DNA of 45,888 bases from DASXSB01 sp036506275 (GTDB taxonomy: Bacteria > Methylomirabilota > Methylomirabilia > Rokubacteriales > CSP1-6), in the NCBI GenBank assembly GCA_036506275.1, contig DASXSB010000112.1, positions 1-45,888 on the forward strand, in the 5' to 3' direction. The notes under the pieces were generated by a model, which did no database searches, was not told the DNA's origin, and saw only the letters and a list, made by a program, of their open reading frames with translations. Position numbers and translations under genes: made by a program. This document shows, one piece after another, positions 24,686 to 32,595 of this stretch. Position 1 is the first letter of the stretch, and each line of letters begins with the position of its first letter.

Positions 24686-24701
24686 CGACCGTACGCGGCA
24701 G

Positions 24702-26132
24702 TCAGCAGACGGGGCGCTCGAGCACGGCCGCTTCGATCTTGCGCTTGAGGAGCTGGCCGTCGAGCGGAGTGCCGAGCAGCTTTCCGTGGTCGGCGATGAC
24801 CTTGCCGCGGAGAACGGTGGTGACGGGCCACCCGGCGACCTCCCAGCCCTCCCACGGGCTGTAGTCCGTGACGTGGAAGTCCTCGCGCGTGAGCGTCTTG
24901 CGCAGGCGGGGATCGATGAGCACGAGGTCGGCGTCGCTGCCGGGGGCGATGGCGCCCTTCCGCGGGTAGAGCCCGAAGATGCGCGCGGCGTTGGCGGCGG
25001 TGATGTCGACGAAGCGGGAGAGCGACATGCCGCGCTTCACGACGCCCTCGCTGTACGCGATGCCCATCCGCGCCTCCGCGCCGACGTTGCCGCCCGTCAC
25101 GTCGTCGATGCGCTTGCCCCGGAGCTTCAGCGCGAGCGACGTCGGGTACTCGTCGGTGGCGAGCGTGGAGAGCCCCTCGCGCACGAGCCCGTTCCAGAGG
25201 GCGGCCTGGTCCTCGGGAAACTTCAGCGACGGGTACGTGTGCGAGCAGAAGCCGCGCGGTGTCTTGTAGTACTCGGCGTTGAAGCACGCGTACTGGTGCA
25301 GCGTCTCGCCGTAGACGGGGAGACCGAGACCCCGCGCCTCGCGGATCGCCTCCACGCCTTCCCGCGCCGAGGTGTGGACGAAGTAGATGGCGGCGCGCAT
25401 GGCACGGGCGAGCGCGACCGTGCGGCGGAAGGCGAGCAGCTCGGAGAGGTTGGTGTGGACGAGATGCAGGTTGGCGCCGTCGGTGCGGCCCTCGGCGCGA
25501 AACCGCTCGTAGTTGAACTGGACGAGATCCTCGTCCTCGCCGTGCACGACGATGAGACCGCCGCGCGGGGCCGCCTTCTCCATCGCGAACTGGATCCGTC
25601 CGTAGTCGAGGCGGTTCGTCTGGCGCTTCGGATGCGGAGGCAGCACGTTGGTCGTGAAGACCTTGAACGTCGGGAAGCCCTCCGCGATGGCGTCCGGGAT
25701 CTGCTCGAAGATCGGCAGCTCGAGGGCACCGCAGAGCGTGATGTGGAAGGCGTAGTCGACGTAGGAGTTGGCCTTCCAGCGCACGGCCCTCTGCTCGAGC
25801 GCGGCCGGGATGTCGGTGCCGGGCCGCACGTAGCAGAAGTCGATGTAGGTGGTGGTGCCGCCGAACGCCATGCCGCGCGAGTCGTCCTCGGGACCGAGCG
25901 TGATGGACGGCTCGTCGGGGTGACTCATGATCGGATGCGCGAGGTGCGTGTGAGGATCGATCCCGCCGGGGACGACGAGCATACCGCCGGCGTCGATGAC
26001 GCGCGCCGCTTCCGTGGGCAGCGATCCCGGGTGAGCGATGGCGGCGATCCGCTCGCCCTCCACGCCCACGTCCCACGCCCCCACGCCACCCGGAGTCACA
26101 ACCTGACCGCCGCGAATGACGAGGTCGAGCAT
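24702..26132 (-). CDS. Dihydropyrimidinase/hydantoinase-like amidohydrolase
   Basis: A 476-residue cyclic amidohydrolase. Metal-binding DPHTHL places His61 and His63, and the lysine that is carboxylated in this family is Lys157 in FPTFKVFTT. Later blocks include GETLHQYACF and the GSDADLVLIDP end. The position that usually reads TDHxPF is ATDEYPTS here, so the metal-site aspartate is kept while the following His-Pro-Phe is changed; substrate preference may differ from true dihydropyrimidinases. It would hydrolyse dihydropyrimidines, hydantoins or similar cyclic amides. The ATG at 26132 has TAAGGT 7 bases upstream and no ribosome site. Confidence 0.88.
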   Translation of the reverse strand: MLDLVIRGGQVVTPGGVGAWDVGVEGERIAAIAHPGSLPTEAARVIDAGGMLVVPGGIDPHTHLAHPIMSHPDEPSITLGPEDDSRGMAFGGTTTYIDFCYVRPGTDIPAALEQRAVRWKANSYVDYAFHITLCGALELPIFEQIPDAIAEGFPTFKVFTTNVLPPHPKRQTNRLDYGRIQFAMEKAAPRGGLIVVHGEDEDLVQFNYERFRAEGRTDGANLHLVHTNLSELLAFRRTVALARAMRAAIYFVHTSAREGVEAIREARGLGLPVYGETLHQYACFNAEYYKTPRGFCSHTYPSLKFPEDQAALWNGLVREGLSTLATDEYPTSLALKLRGKRIDDVTGGNVGAEARMGIAYSEGVVKRGMSLSRFVDITAANAARIFGLYPRKGAIAPGSDADLVLIDPRLRKTLTREDFHVTDYSPWEGWEVAGWPVTTVLRGKVIADHGKLLGTPLDGQLLKRKIEAAVLERPVC

Positions 26133-26139
26133 GGTCGGG

Positions 26140-26145
26140 ACCTTA
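26140..26145 (-). promoter_or_regulatory. Candidate leaderless -10 element for the hydantoinase-like gene
   Basis: TAAGGT on the minus strand ends 7 bases before the ATG at 26132. It is a weak consensus match that fits the TANNNT spacing pattern. Confidence 0.3.
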
Positions 26146-26206
26146 GCCCACCGTGTGCGGCCGGTCAACGGGCGCCGAGCGCGATTCCGTGGTATGTGAC
26201 GGAGAT

Positions 26207-26791
26207 ATGGACGCGGTCGAGTTCCTCCTCCTCCGGTACTCCGACGTCCATCGTTTCATGGTGGAGGAACTGCTCACGGGGCCGTCGCACGCGCAGGTGA
26301 AGAGCCGTCCGCAGCCGACCATCAACCCCATCGCGTGGCTCCTCTGGCACACGGCGCGGATCGAGGACGTCGGCGTCAACCGCTTGCTCGCCGATCGGCC
26401 GCAAGTCCTCGACGACGGATGGATGGAGCGCCTCGCCGTGTCCCGTCGCGACGTCGGTACGGGGATGACCGGAGCCGAGGTCGACGACTTGAGCGCACGC
26501 ATCGACGTCGACGGCCTGCGCGGCTACTGGACCGCGGTGACACAACGGACGCTCACCGTGATAGAGACGCTGCGCGCCGGCGATCTCGACGCGCCCGTGG
26601 ACGCGGCGCGCGTCCAGCGCGTCGCCGCCGGCGAGGGCGCGGTGGCGCCGGCCGCGGCCTGGCTCGGCGAGTTCTGGGCGAGCGGGCGGAGCCGGGCCTG
26701 GGTGCTCGCACAGGTGGCGCTGCTGCACCCGTATGGCCATTGGTTCGACGCGCGCGTGACGAAGGGACTGTGGGGTTTCCCGAGCCCTTGA
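26207..26791 (+). CDS. DinB-like (DinB_2 fold) protein
   Basis: A 194-residue four-helix-bundle protein of the DinB/YfiT type. The metal-binding His positions are visible: INPIAWLLWHTAR (His48) in helix 2 and LLHPYGHWFDAR near the C-terminus with two His four residues apart. The family includes thiol-dependent S-transferases and stress-induced proteins of unknown activity. GGAG stands close to the ATG. It diverges from the hydantoinase-like gene and ends shortly before the convergent exported-protein pair. Confidence 0.8.
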   Translation: MDAVEFLLLRYSDVHRFMVEELLTGPSHAQVKSRPQPTINPIAWLLWHTARIEDVGVNRLLADRPQVLDDGWMERLAVSRRDVGTGMTGAEVDDLSARIDVDGLRGYWTAVTQRTLTVIETLRAGDLDAPVDAARVQRVAAGEGAVAPAAAWLGEFWASGRSRAWVLAQVALLHPYGHWFDARVTKGLWGFPSP

Positions 26792-26812
26792 CCGACGAAC
26801 GGCGCTAGACGG

Positions 26813-27187
26813 TCACTCGCAGCGGACGCGGTCGTAGGAGAGGACGGTGACCCGGTAGCCGGGGGCGGCCGCGACCGGCACCTCGAAGTACAGTCGCGAG
26901 CCGCGGCCGAGCAGACCGGGAATGCGGGGATGGTCCGGCGGCGCCGCGCCCGCGGCGTCCACGGTCTCGACGCGTAGCCGAACGTCGGTGGCGTCGAACG
27001 TCCCGTCGTTCCGCACGTAGCCGACCAGCGTGGGCCGGCCGCCGCGGTCGACGCGCTCCCACTCGACGGTGAAGTACCGCTCGCCGCCGTAGACCGCGAA
27101 CGACTGCGGCGCCGCCTCGCGCTCGAGGAGAAGACCGTCCGTCATCAGCACCGCCAGCACCGCCGTCACGAGCGCGCGCATGGTCAT
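26813..27187 (-). CDS. Small exported beta-rich protein (FxLYD-like)
   Basis: A 124-residue protein with a hydrophobic N-terminus and a beta-sandwich-like body. GYVRNDGTFDATDVRLRVETVDAAG resembles the FxLYD extracellular domain, in which short strands surround Asn-Asp-Gly turns. No catalytic motif is visible. Its ATG at 27187 sits 2 bases before the stop of the upstream exported-protein gene, so the two are probably coupled. An ATG at 27181 is also possible. Confidence 0.65.
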   Translation of the reverse strand: MTMRALVTAVLAVLMTDGLLLEREAAPQSFAVYGGERYFTVEWERVDRGGRPTLVGYVRNDGTFDATDVRLRVETVDAAGAAPPDHPRIPGLLGRGSRLYFEVPVAAAPGYRVTVLSYDRVRCE

Positions 27188-27188
27188 G

Positions 27189-27710
27189 TCAGCGCCCGCC
27201 GATCACGCTCACGCCCGTGAGGAAGTAGCCGCCCAGCAGCGATTCGCGACGTCCCCCGCCTTGCTCGCTCGCGAAGCACCGGGTGAGGTCGAACTGGGCG
27301 GGACCGCGGTCGTAGCCGCCGATGCCCTGCGCGTTCAGCCAGTAATGGGCGCGGTTCACGTAGCCGAAGCATTGCTGGAGGAACGCCCGCTCCTGAGGGT
27401 GGATGTCGCGGCCGTTGACGAAGACGCCGGTGTTGCTCCGGGAGGCGTCGGGACGGAGGGGACCGCCGAGGCGCAGGCCGGGGTACATCCGTCCCGCCGT
27501 CGGTCCGCCTTCGAAGCCCCACAGCCCCGACACGTTGTCGTACCAGTAGCGGCCGTTCTGGATGCGCGTGCCGTAGTGCTGCTCGAGAGTGCGCACGACG
27601 CCGGCGTCGAGCTGAACTCCGTTGACCACGACGCTGGGCGCCTGGGCGTGGACGGGCGTGGTCACGAGGGGGAGGAGAGCCGCGACCAGCAACGTCAACG
27701 ACCTGCCCAT
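27189..27710 (-). CDS. Exported protein of unknown function with conserved YWYDxVSGLWG region
   Basis: A 173-residue protein with a Sec signal peptide (cleavage near HA-Q24). The body contains RYWYDNVSGLWGFEGGPT, PGLRLGGPLRPDAS and TGVFVNGRDIHPQE, blocks I associate with a recurrent uncharacterised exported family but cannot name. A terminal half is rich in Gly and Arg. The ATG at 27710 is chosen because it gives the signal peptide and has TAGCCT 8 bases upstream; the in-frame start at 27728 would add six residues. It is followed immediately by the FxLYD-like gene. Confidence 0.7.
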   Translation of the reverse strand: MGRSLTLLVAALLPLVTTPVHAQAPSVVVNGVQLDAGVVRTLEQHYGTRIQNGRYWYDNVSGLWGFEGGPTAGRMYPGLRLGGPLRPDASRSNTGVFVNGRDIHPQERAFLQQCFGYVNRAHYWLNAQGIGGYDRGPAQFDLTRCFASEQGGGRRESLLGGYFLTGVSVIGGR

Positions 27711-27718
27711 GGCCCGTG

Positions 27719-27724
27719 AGGCTA
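27719..27724 (-). promoter_or_regulatory. Candidate leaderless -10 element for the exported-protein pair
   Basis: TAGCCT on the minus strand ends 8 bases before the ATG at 27710, with no ribosome site between. Confidence 0.3.
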
Positions 27725-27825
27725 GCACGCGGCCGTGACGTCAACAACGGCGTCGATCCGTAGTCGTGGGCGATGGACGCCAGACACTCGCCGCGCTTGG
27801 ACGATGTGGGTGCGCATACCACCGC

Positions 27826-27854
27826 TGGACCCCGTCTCTCATCCGGTTTACGAT
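27826..27854 (+). promoter_or_regulatory. Candidate promoter of the amidohydrolase unit
   Basis: TGGACC (27826-27831) and TACGAT (27849-27854) each match four of six consensus bases and are separated by 17 bases. The leader to the ATG at 27900 would be about 40 bases. Confidence 0.35.
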
Positions 27855-27899
27855 CGGGCCTCCGACGTCCTGCCGTACCTCTCGGTGAGGGAGCGCGCC

Positions 27900-29048
27900 A
27901 TGCAAGAGCGGCTGATCTCGGGTGACAACCACATCGACCTCACGTATTGCCCGCCCGATCTCTGGTCCTCGCAGGCCCCCGCCCGCTGGAAGCTGATGGT
28001 GCCGCGCGTGGAGGAGCTGGAGGACGGGCTCCACTGGTTCGTGGACGCGCAGGACCGCGGCATGTGGAACGGGGTCGGCCCCGGGTTCCTCCCGTATCAG
28101 CGTGGCTACTTCGGTCACATCGACGAGATGAAGGACGCCGGCTTCGAGTGGGACTACCGCCGCGGCGCGCAGCCGCGACCCACGACGCCGGAGCTGCGGC
28201 TCGCCGATCTCGACCGCGACGGGGTGGCGGCCGAGGTCGTCTACGGCTGCCTCATGATCAACGACCTCATCGCGAGCGCCGAGCAGCGGGCGTGGGCGAA
28301 CCGCGTCTACAACGAGTGGGCGGCCGATTTCGCCAAGCGCTCCGATCCCGCGCGCGTGTTCCCCCTCGCGATCATTCCCAACACGGATCCCGTGGAGGCG
28401 GCGGCGGAGGTACGCCGGTGCGCGAAGATGGGCCTGCGGGGCGGTGATCTCGCCTTCAAGCGCATGACGCCGCCGCTCTACCACCACGACTGGTACGCGT
28501 TGTGGGAGGCAGCCGCGGAGTGCCGCTTCCCGGTCTCGTTCCACTCCACCGGCTTCAAGGCGCTGCGCGCTCCCGATACGCCGCAGATGGAAGCCCAGTA
28601 CATGACGCAGTGGCGCCTGGTGCGCTCCTCGCTCTTCCAGCTCGACACCATGGAAGTGCTGGTGTCGCTGATCGCCTCCGGCGCCTGCGAGACGTATCCC
28701 GACTTCAACTTCGTCCTCGGCGAGTCGGGCGTGACGTGGCTGCCCTACGTGTTCGATCGCATGGACACCGAGTACCACGACCGTGCGCGCGCCCTCGGCT
28801 TCACGCTGAAGCCGAGCGATTACTTCCGGCGCCAGGGCTACGTCACCTACCAGCAAGACCAGTACCTGGAGCCGATCGTGCCGCTCATCGGCGAGGACAA
28901 CATCATCTGGGGCGCCGACTATCCCCATCCCGACTGCCTCTGGCCCGACTCGCGGCGGATCCTCGAGAAGAACCTGAGCGGGCTGCCCGAGCGCGTCCGC
29001 CGCAAGATCACCAGCGAGAACGTGGCGCGGCTCTACGACCTCGACTGA
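27900..29048 (+). CDS. Amidohydrolase-2 family metal-dependent hydrolase/decarboxylase
   Basis: A 382-residue TIM-barrel protein of the amidohydrolase_2 family (PF04909, the ACMSD/gamma-resorcylate decarboxylase group). Visible landmarks are the N-terminal DNHIDL (Asp9, His11), FPVSFHSTGF in the middle, and the C-terminal WGADYPHPDCLWPDS with the catalytic Asp. Relatives decarboxylate or hydrolyse aromatic and lactone substrates. The ATG at 27900 follows a GAGGGAG stretch; the in-frame extension upstream has no family similarity. It is directly followed by the xanthine-dehydrogenase-type large subunit, so a shared aromatic degradation role is possible but unproven. Confidence 0.85.
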   Translation: MQERLISGDNHIDLTYCPPDLWSSQAPARWKLMVPRVEELEDGLHWFVDAQDRGMWNGVGPGFLPYQRGYFGHIDEMKDAGFEWDYRRGAQPRPTTPELRLADLDRDGVAAEVVYGCLMINDLIASAEQRAWANRVYNEWAADFAKRSDPARVFPLAIIPNTDPVEAAAEVRRCAKMGLRGGDLAFKRMTPPLYHHDWYALWEAAAECRFPVSFHSTGFKALRAPDTPQMEAQYMTQWRLVRSSLFQLDTMEVLVSLIASGACETYPDFNFVLGESGVTWLPYVFDRMDTEYHDRARALGFTLKPSDYFRRQGYVTYQQDQYLEPIVPLIGEDNIIWGADYPHPDCLWPDSRRILEKNLSGLPERVRRKITSENVARLYDLD

Positions 29049-29106
29049 CGCCCGCGATCGGTTCGGGATCGGACAGCCGGTCACGCGCTTCGAGGACCCG
29101 CGCCTC

Positions 29107-31389
29107 GTGCGCGGCGGCGGACGCTACCTCGACGACGTCGTGCTTCCCGGCCAGGCCTACGCCTACCTCGTGCGCTCGCCGCACGCGCACGCGCGCGTGG
29201 CCGCGATCGATGCGGCGCGGGCGCGGGCGGCGCCGGGATGCCTCGCCGTGCTCACGGGCGCCGACCTCGCGCGTGACGGCCTCGGCACCATGGCCACCAC
29301 CCTCAAGCGCAAGCGGCCGGACGGCTCGCCGATGTTCGCGCCCGCGCATCCCGGGTTGGTGCGCGATCGTGTCCGTTACGTCGGCGATCCCGTCGCCCTC
29401 GTGGTGGCGGACACGCCGGCGGGGGCCCGGGACGCCGCCGACCTCGTGGCCGTGGAGTACGTCCCGCTCCCCGCCGTGACCGCCACCGCGGACGCGGCGA
29501 GCCACGCGGCGCGCGTGTGGGACGAGTGTCCGGACAACATCTCGAACGTGTTCGAAGCGGGCGATGCCGCGGCCACCGACGCCGCCGTCGCGCGGGCGGC
29601 GCGCGTCGTGCGCCGCCGCTACGTGATCACGCGCGTGCACGCGGGGTACATGGAGACGCGTGGTGCCATCGGCGTGTGGGACGCCGGCCAGGAACGCTAC
29701 ACGCTCTACGCCGACGTCCAGTATCCACACCGGGTGCGCAACGCCCTCGCCACCCGCATTTTCAAGATTCCGGAGCACCGGATCCGCGTGGTGGCGGGCG
29801 ACGTCGGGGGCGCGTTCGGCGCCAAGGGCTGGCAGTACGCGGAGCATCGGCTCGTGCTGTGGGCGGCCCGGCAGCTTCACCGGCCCGTGAAGTGGCTGTG
29901 CCCGCGCTCGGAGGCGATCGCCGCCGACGAGCACGGCCGCGACAACGTCACCGAGGCCGAGCTCGCCCTCGACGCCGGCGGCCGCTTCCTCGCGCTTCGA
30001 GTGCGGACGGTCGCCAACGTGGGCGCCTACGTCTCGTCGGATCGGAATCTCCTCGCCACGTTCACGAACGTGGGCACGCTCGTGGGCGTGTACGCGATTC
30101 CAACCGCTCACGTCCACGTCACGTGCGTGCTCACCAACACCAACCCCACCGCGCCCTATCGCGGCGCCGGGCGCCCGGAGGCGACCTACGTCATCGAGCG
30201 ACTCATCGACGACGCCGCCCGCGAGCTCGGCCTCGATCCGGCCCGCCTGCGGCGCGAGAACCTGATCCCGTCGAGCGCGATGCCGTACCGTAATCCTCTC
30301 GGCTTGACGTACGACTGCGGCGACTTCGCGCGCGGCATGGAGCAGGCGCTGAAGCGCGCCGACTACGCCGGGTTTCCCGCGCGGCGAGAGGCGACGCGCG
30401 CCCGCGGCCGCCTGCGCGGGATCGGCATCGCCAATCCGATCGAGCGCGCGGCGGGAGCGACGCCCGAGTATGCGGAGATCCGCTTCGATTCGGACGGAGC
30501 GGCCACGGTGCTGATGGGGACCAAGAACCAGGGCCAGGGCCACGAGACGACGTTCAAGCAGATCCTGCACGCGCGCCTCGGTCTCGACCCCCGCCAGGTG
30601 CGCTTCGTCGACGGCGACACCGACCGGGTGGCGTTCGGCACCGGCACCATGGGGTCACGCTCCACGGTCATCGGCGGCACCGCGCTCTGGCGCGCCGCCG
30701 ACAAGGTGATCGCGAAGGGAAAGAAGATCGCCGCGCGGCTGCTGGAGGCGGCGGAGAGCGACGTGCAATTCGCGGGCGGTCGCTTCGCGGTGGTGGGAAC
30801 GGACCGGGCGGTGTCGGTCACCGAAGTCGCGCGCGCCGCCTTCCAGGTCAGCAAGCTGCCGCCCGGTCTGGAGCCTGGACTCTACGAGAGCGGCACCTTC
30901 GCGCCCACCGCCGACACCTTCCCCAACGGCTGCCACGTCTGCGAGGTGGAGATCGATCCCGATACGGGCGTCGTTGACCTCGTCGCCTACACGGTCGTGG
31001 ACGACGTCGGCACCGTGATCAATCCCCTCACGCTCGAGGGACAGATCCACGGCGGCGTCGCGCAGGGAGTGGGACAGGCGCTCATGGAGGAGGTCGTGTA
31101 CGACCGGGAGTCCGGGCAGCTCCTCACCGCCTCCTTCATGGACTATGCGCTGCCACGCTCCCACAACCTCTGCGAGCCCGTCGTGGAGTCGCAGCCGGTG
31201 CCGACCGCCCTCAACCCCCTCGGCGCGAAGGGGGCGGGGGAGGCGGGCACGGTGGGCGCCTTGCCCGCGGTCATGAATGCCGTAGTGAGCGCGCTCGCGG
31301 ATCGCGGCGTACGCGCCCTCGACATGCCGGCCACGAGCGGGCGGGTCTGGCAGGCGCTCCAGGACGCGGCGACGGCGGCCGCGCGCTGA
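29107..31389 (+). CDS. Xanthine dehydrogenase/CO dehydrogenase-type molybdopterin large subunit (orphan, N-terminus uncertain)
   Basis: A molybdenum hydroxylase large subunit, 760 residues from the GTG at 29107. Cofactor-contacting GGAFG is at 234-238, PYRGAGRPEATYVIERL follows, then GQGHET, and the active-site Glu712 in GAKGAGEAG. The loop has no AYRCSFR motif, so it is not a true aerobic CO dehydrogenase. The family start (GIGQPVTRFEDPRLV) is encoded in frame upstream from about 29047, right after the amidohydrolase stop, but there is no ATG, GTG or TTG there. The genes for the FAD and iron-sulfur subunits are absent. It should hydroxylate an aldehyde or heterocycle with partners encoded elsewhere. 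Confidence 0.85.
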   Translation: MRGGGRYLDDVVLPGQAYAYLVRSPHAHARVAAIDAARARAAPGCLAVLTGADLARDGLGTMATTLKRKRPDGSPMFAPAHPGLVRDRVRYVGDPVALVVADTPAGARDAADLVAVEYVPLPAVTATADAASHAARVWDECPDNISNVFEAGDAAATDAAVARAARVVRRRYVITRVHAGYMETRGAIGVWDAGQERYTLYADVQYPHRVRNALATRIFKIPEHRIRVVAGDVGGAFGAKGWQYAEHRLVLWAARQLHRPVKWLCPRSEAIAADEHGRDNVTEAELALDAGGRFLALRVRTVANVGAYVSSDRNLLATFTNVGTLVGVYAIPTAHVHVTCVLTNTNPTAPYRGAGRPEATYVIERLIDDAARELGLDPARLRRENLIPSSAMPYRNPLGLTYDCGDFARGMEQALKRADYAGFPARREATRARGRLRGIGIANPIERAAGATPEYAEIRFDSDGAATVLMGTKNQGQGHETTFKQILHARLGLDPRQVRFVDGDTDRVAFGTGTMGSRSTVIGGTALWRAADKVIAKGKKIAARLLEAAESDVQFAGGRFAVVGTDRAVSVTEVARAAFQVSKLPPGLEPGLYESGTFAPTADTFPNGCHVCEVEIDPDTGVVDLVAYTVVDDVGTVINPLTLEGQIHGGVAQGVGQALMEEVVYDRESGQLLTASFMDYALPRSHNLCEPVVESQPVPTALNPLGAKGAGEAGTVGALPAVMNAVVSALADRGVRALDMPATSGRVWQALQDAATAAAR

Positions 31390-31463
31390 GCCATCGCGCG
31401 CCCCCGCAAAAGGGGCCGCGAAAAAACAGCGGAGGCGACGGCCGCGGGCGCCACAATGGAAAC

Positions 31464-32171
31464 GTGCGGACGAACGGCCATTCCCGGTGTCCCATCTGCG
31501 AGCACGACAAGTCCGACCGCGAGATGTTCCACTCGGACATCATCCACGGTCCCGTGGGCGAGCTCGTCAAGAAGCGCTATCCGGAGTGGACGACGCATCC
31601 CATGATCTGTCTGTCCTGTCTGAACCGTTTCCGCGCCGAGTACGTGGAGGACGCGCTCGAGCAGCAGAAAGGCGAGCTGTCGGCGCTGGAAGCGGACGTA
31701 ATCCGGAGCCTCGAGGAACACGAGGTGGTGTCGCGCGACATCGACGGACAAACGGACTGCGGTCTGACGACGGGGGAGCGGATCGCCGACAAGGTGGCCG
31801 AGTTCGGCGGGAGCTGGCGCTTCATCCTGATCTTCGGGGGCGTCCTCGCGGGGTGGATCGGGGTGAACTCGCTCATGCTCATGCGCACGCCCTTCGATCC
31901 GTATCCGTACATCCTGCTCAACCTGGTGCTATCGTGTCTGGCGGCCGTGCAGGCGCCCGTGATCATGATGAGCCAGAATCGCCAGGAGGCCCGTGACCGC
32001 CGGCGCGCCGAGCACGATTACCGGGTGAATCTGAAGGCGGAGCTGGAGATCCGCCAGCTCCACTGGAAAATCGATCAGCTCCTGCGCCACCAGTGGCGCC
32101 GTCTTCTCGAGATCCAGCAGATCCAGACCGACCTCATGGAGGAGCTGGTCCACAAGCCGCGTCGCGGTTGA
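31464..32171 (+). CDS. DUF1003 membrane protein with N-terminal zinc ribbon
   Basis: A 235-residue protein. The N-terminus has CPIC (Cys9, Cys12) and CLSC (Cys49, Cys52), an apparent zinc-binding pair. The DUF1003 region follows: the ERIADKVAEFGGSWRFILIFGGVLAGWIGVNSL segment, a second TM segment near residues 146-166 and APVIMMSQNRQEARDRRRAEHDYRVN with a long charged C-terminal helix. Function of DUF1003 proteins is unknown. The GTG at 31464 lies 6 bases after CACAAT, with no ribosome site. The thioesterase gene starts 7 bases after its stop. Confidence 0.82.
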   Translation: MRTNGHSRCPICEHDKSDREMFHSDIIHGPVGELVKKRYPEWTTHPMICLSCLNRFRAEYVEDALEQQKGELSALEADVIRSLEEHEVVSRDIDGQTDCGLTTGERIADKVAEFGGSWRFILIFGGVLAGWIGVNSLMLMRTPFDPYPYILLNLVLSCLAAVQAPVIMMSQNRQEARDRRRAEHDYRVNLKAELEIRQLHWKIDQLLRHQWRRLLEIQQIQTDLMEELVHKPRRG

Positions 32172-32178
32172 GGTGAGC

Positions 32179-32589
32179 ATGAAGGTCGATCCCGCTCTCA
32201 TCGCCGATCGCTTCAAGGGCACGCTCGTGGAGCTCCTCGGCATCCGCTTCGTGGAAGCCGCCCCCGAGCGCGTGGTGGCCGAGCTGACCTATCGCGAGGC
32301 GCTCACGACGGTGGGTGGCAGCTTTCACGGCGGCGCCCTCATGGCGTTCGCCGACACCGTGGGCGCCTCCGCCACCGTGCTGAATCTCCCGCCCGGCGCC
32401 AGCACGACCACCCTCGAGTCGAAGACGAACTTCTTCGCGGCCGCCCGCGCCGGCACGGTGAGGGCAGAGACGACGCCGCTTCACCGCGGCAAGCGCACGC
32501 ACGTGTGGCAGACGCGGGTCACGGACGAGAGCGGGCGCCTGCTCTCGCTCACGATCCAGACCCAGATGGTGCTGCCGGCGGACTCGTAG
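32179..32589 (+). CDS. PaaI-like hotdog-fold thioesterase
   Basis: A 136-residue hotdog protein. GGSFHGGALMAFADTVGA is the conserved HGG helix start, and the ESKTNFFAAARAGTVRAET strand follows, as in PaaI/YdiI-type acyl-CoA thioesterases. It would release CoA from aromatic or short acyl-CoA esters. The ATG at 32179 is preferred over a GTG at 32173 because GAGGTG at 32170-32175 then serves as ribosome site. It follows the DUF1003 gene and ends 6 bases before the convergent kinase gene. Confidence 0.85.
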   Translation: MKVDPALIADRFKGTLVELLGIRFVEAAPERVVAELTYREALTTVGGSFHGGALMAFADTVGASATVLNLPPGASTTTLESKTNFFAAARAGTVRAETTPLHRGKRTHVWQTRVTDESGRLLSLTIQTQMVLPADS

Positions 32590-32595
32590 GGCGCG

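Noticed and set aside
31405..31440. CCCC-GCAAAA-GGGG hairpin with an A-run as a terminator after the molybdenum hydroxylase gene
   Set aside because: The run is A on the plus strand, so no U-tail would follow; the stem has only four good pairs and no minus-strand gene ends here.
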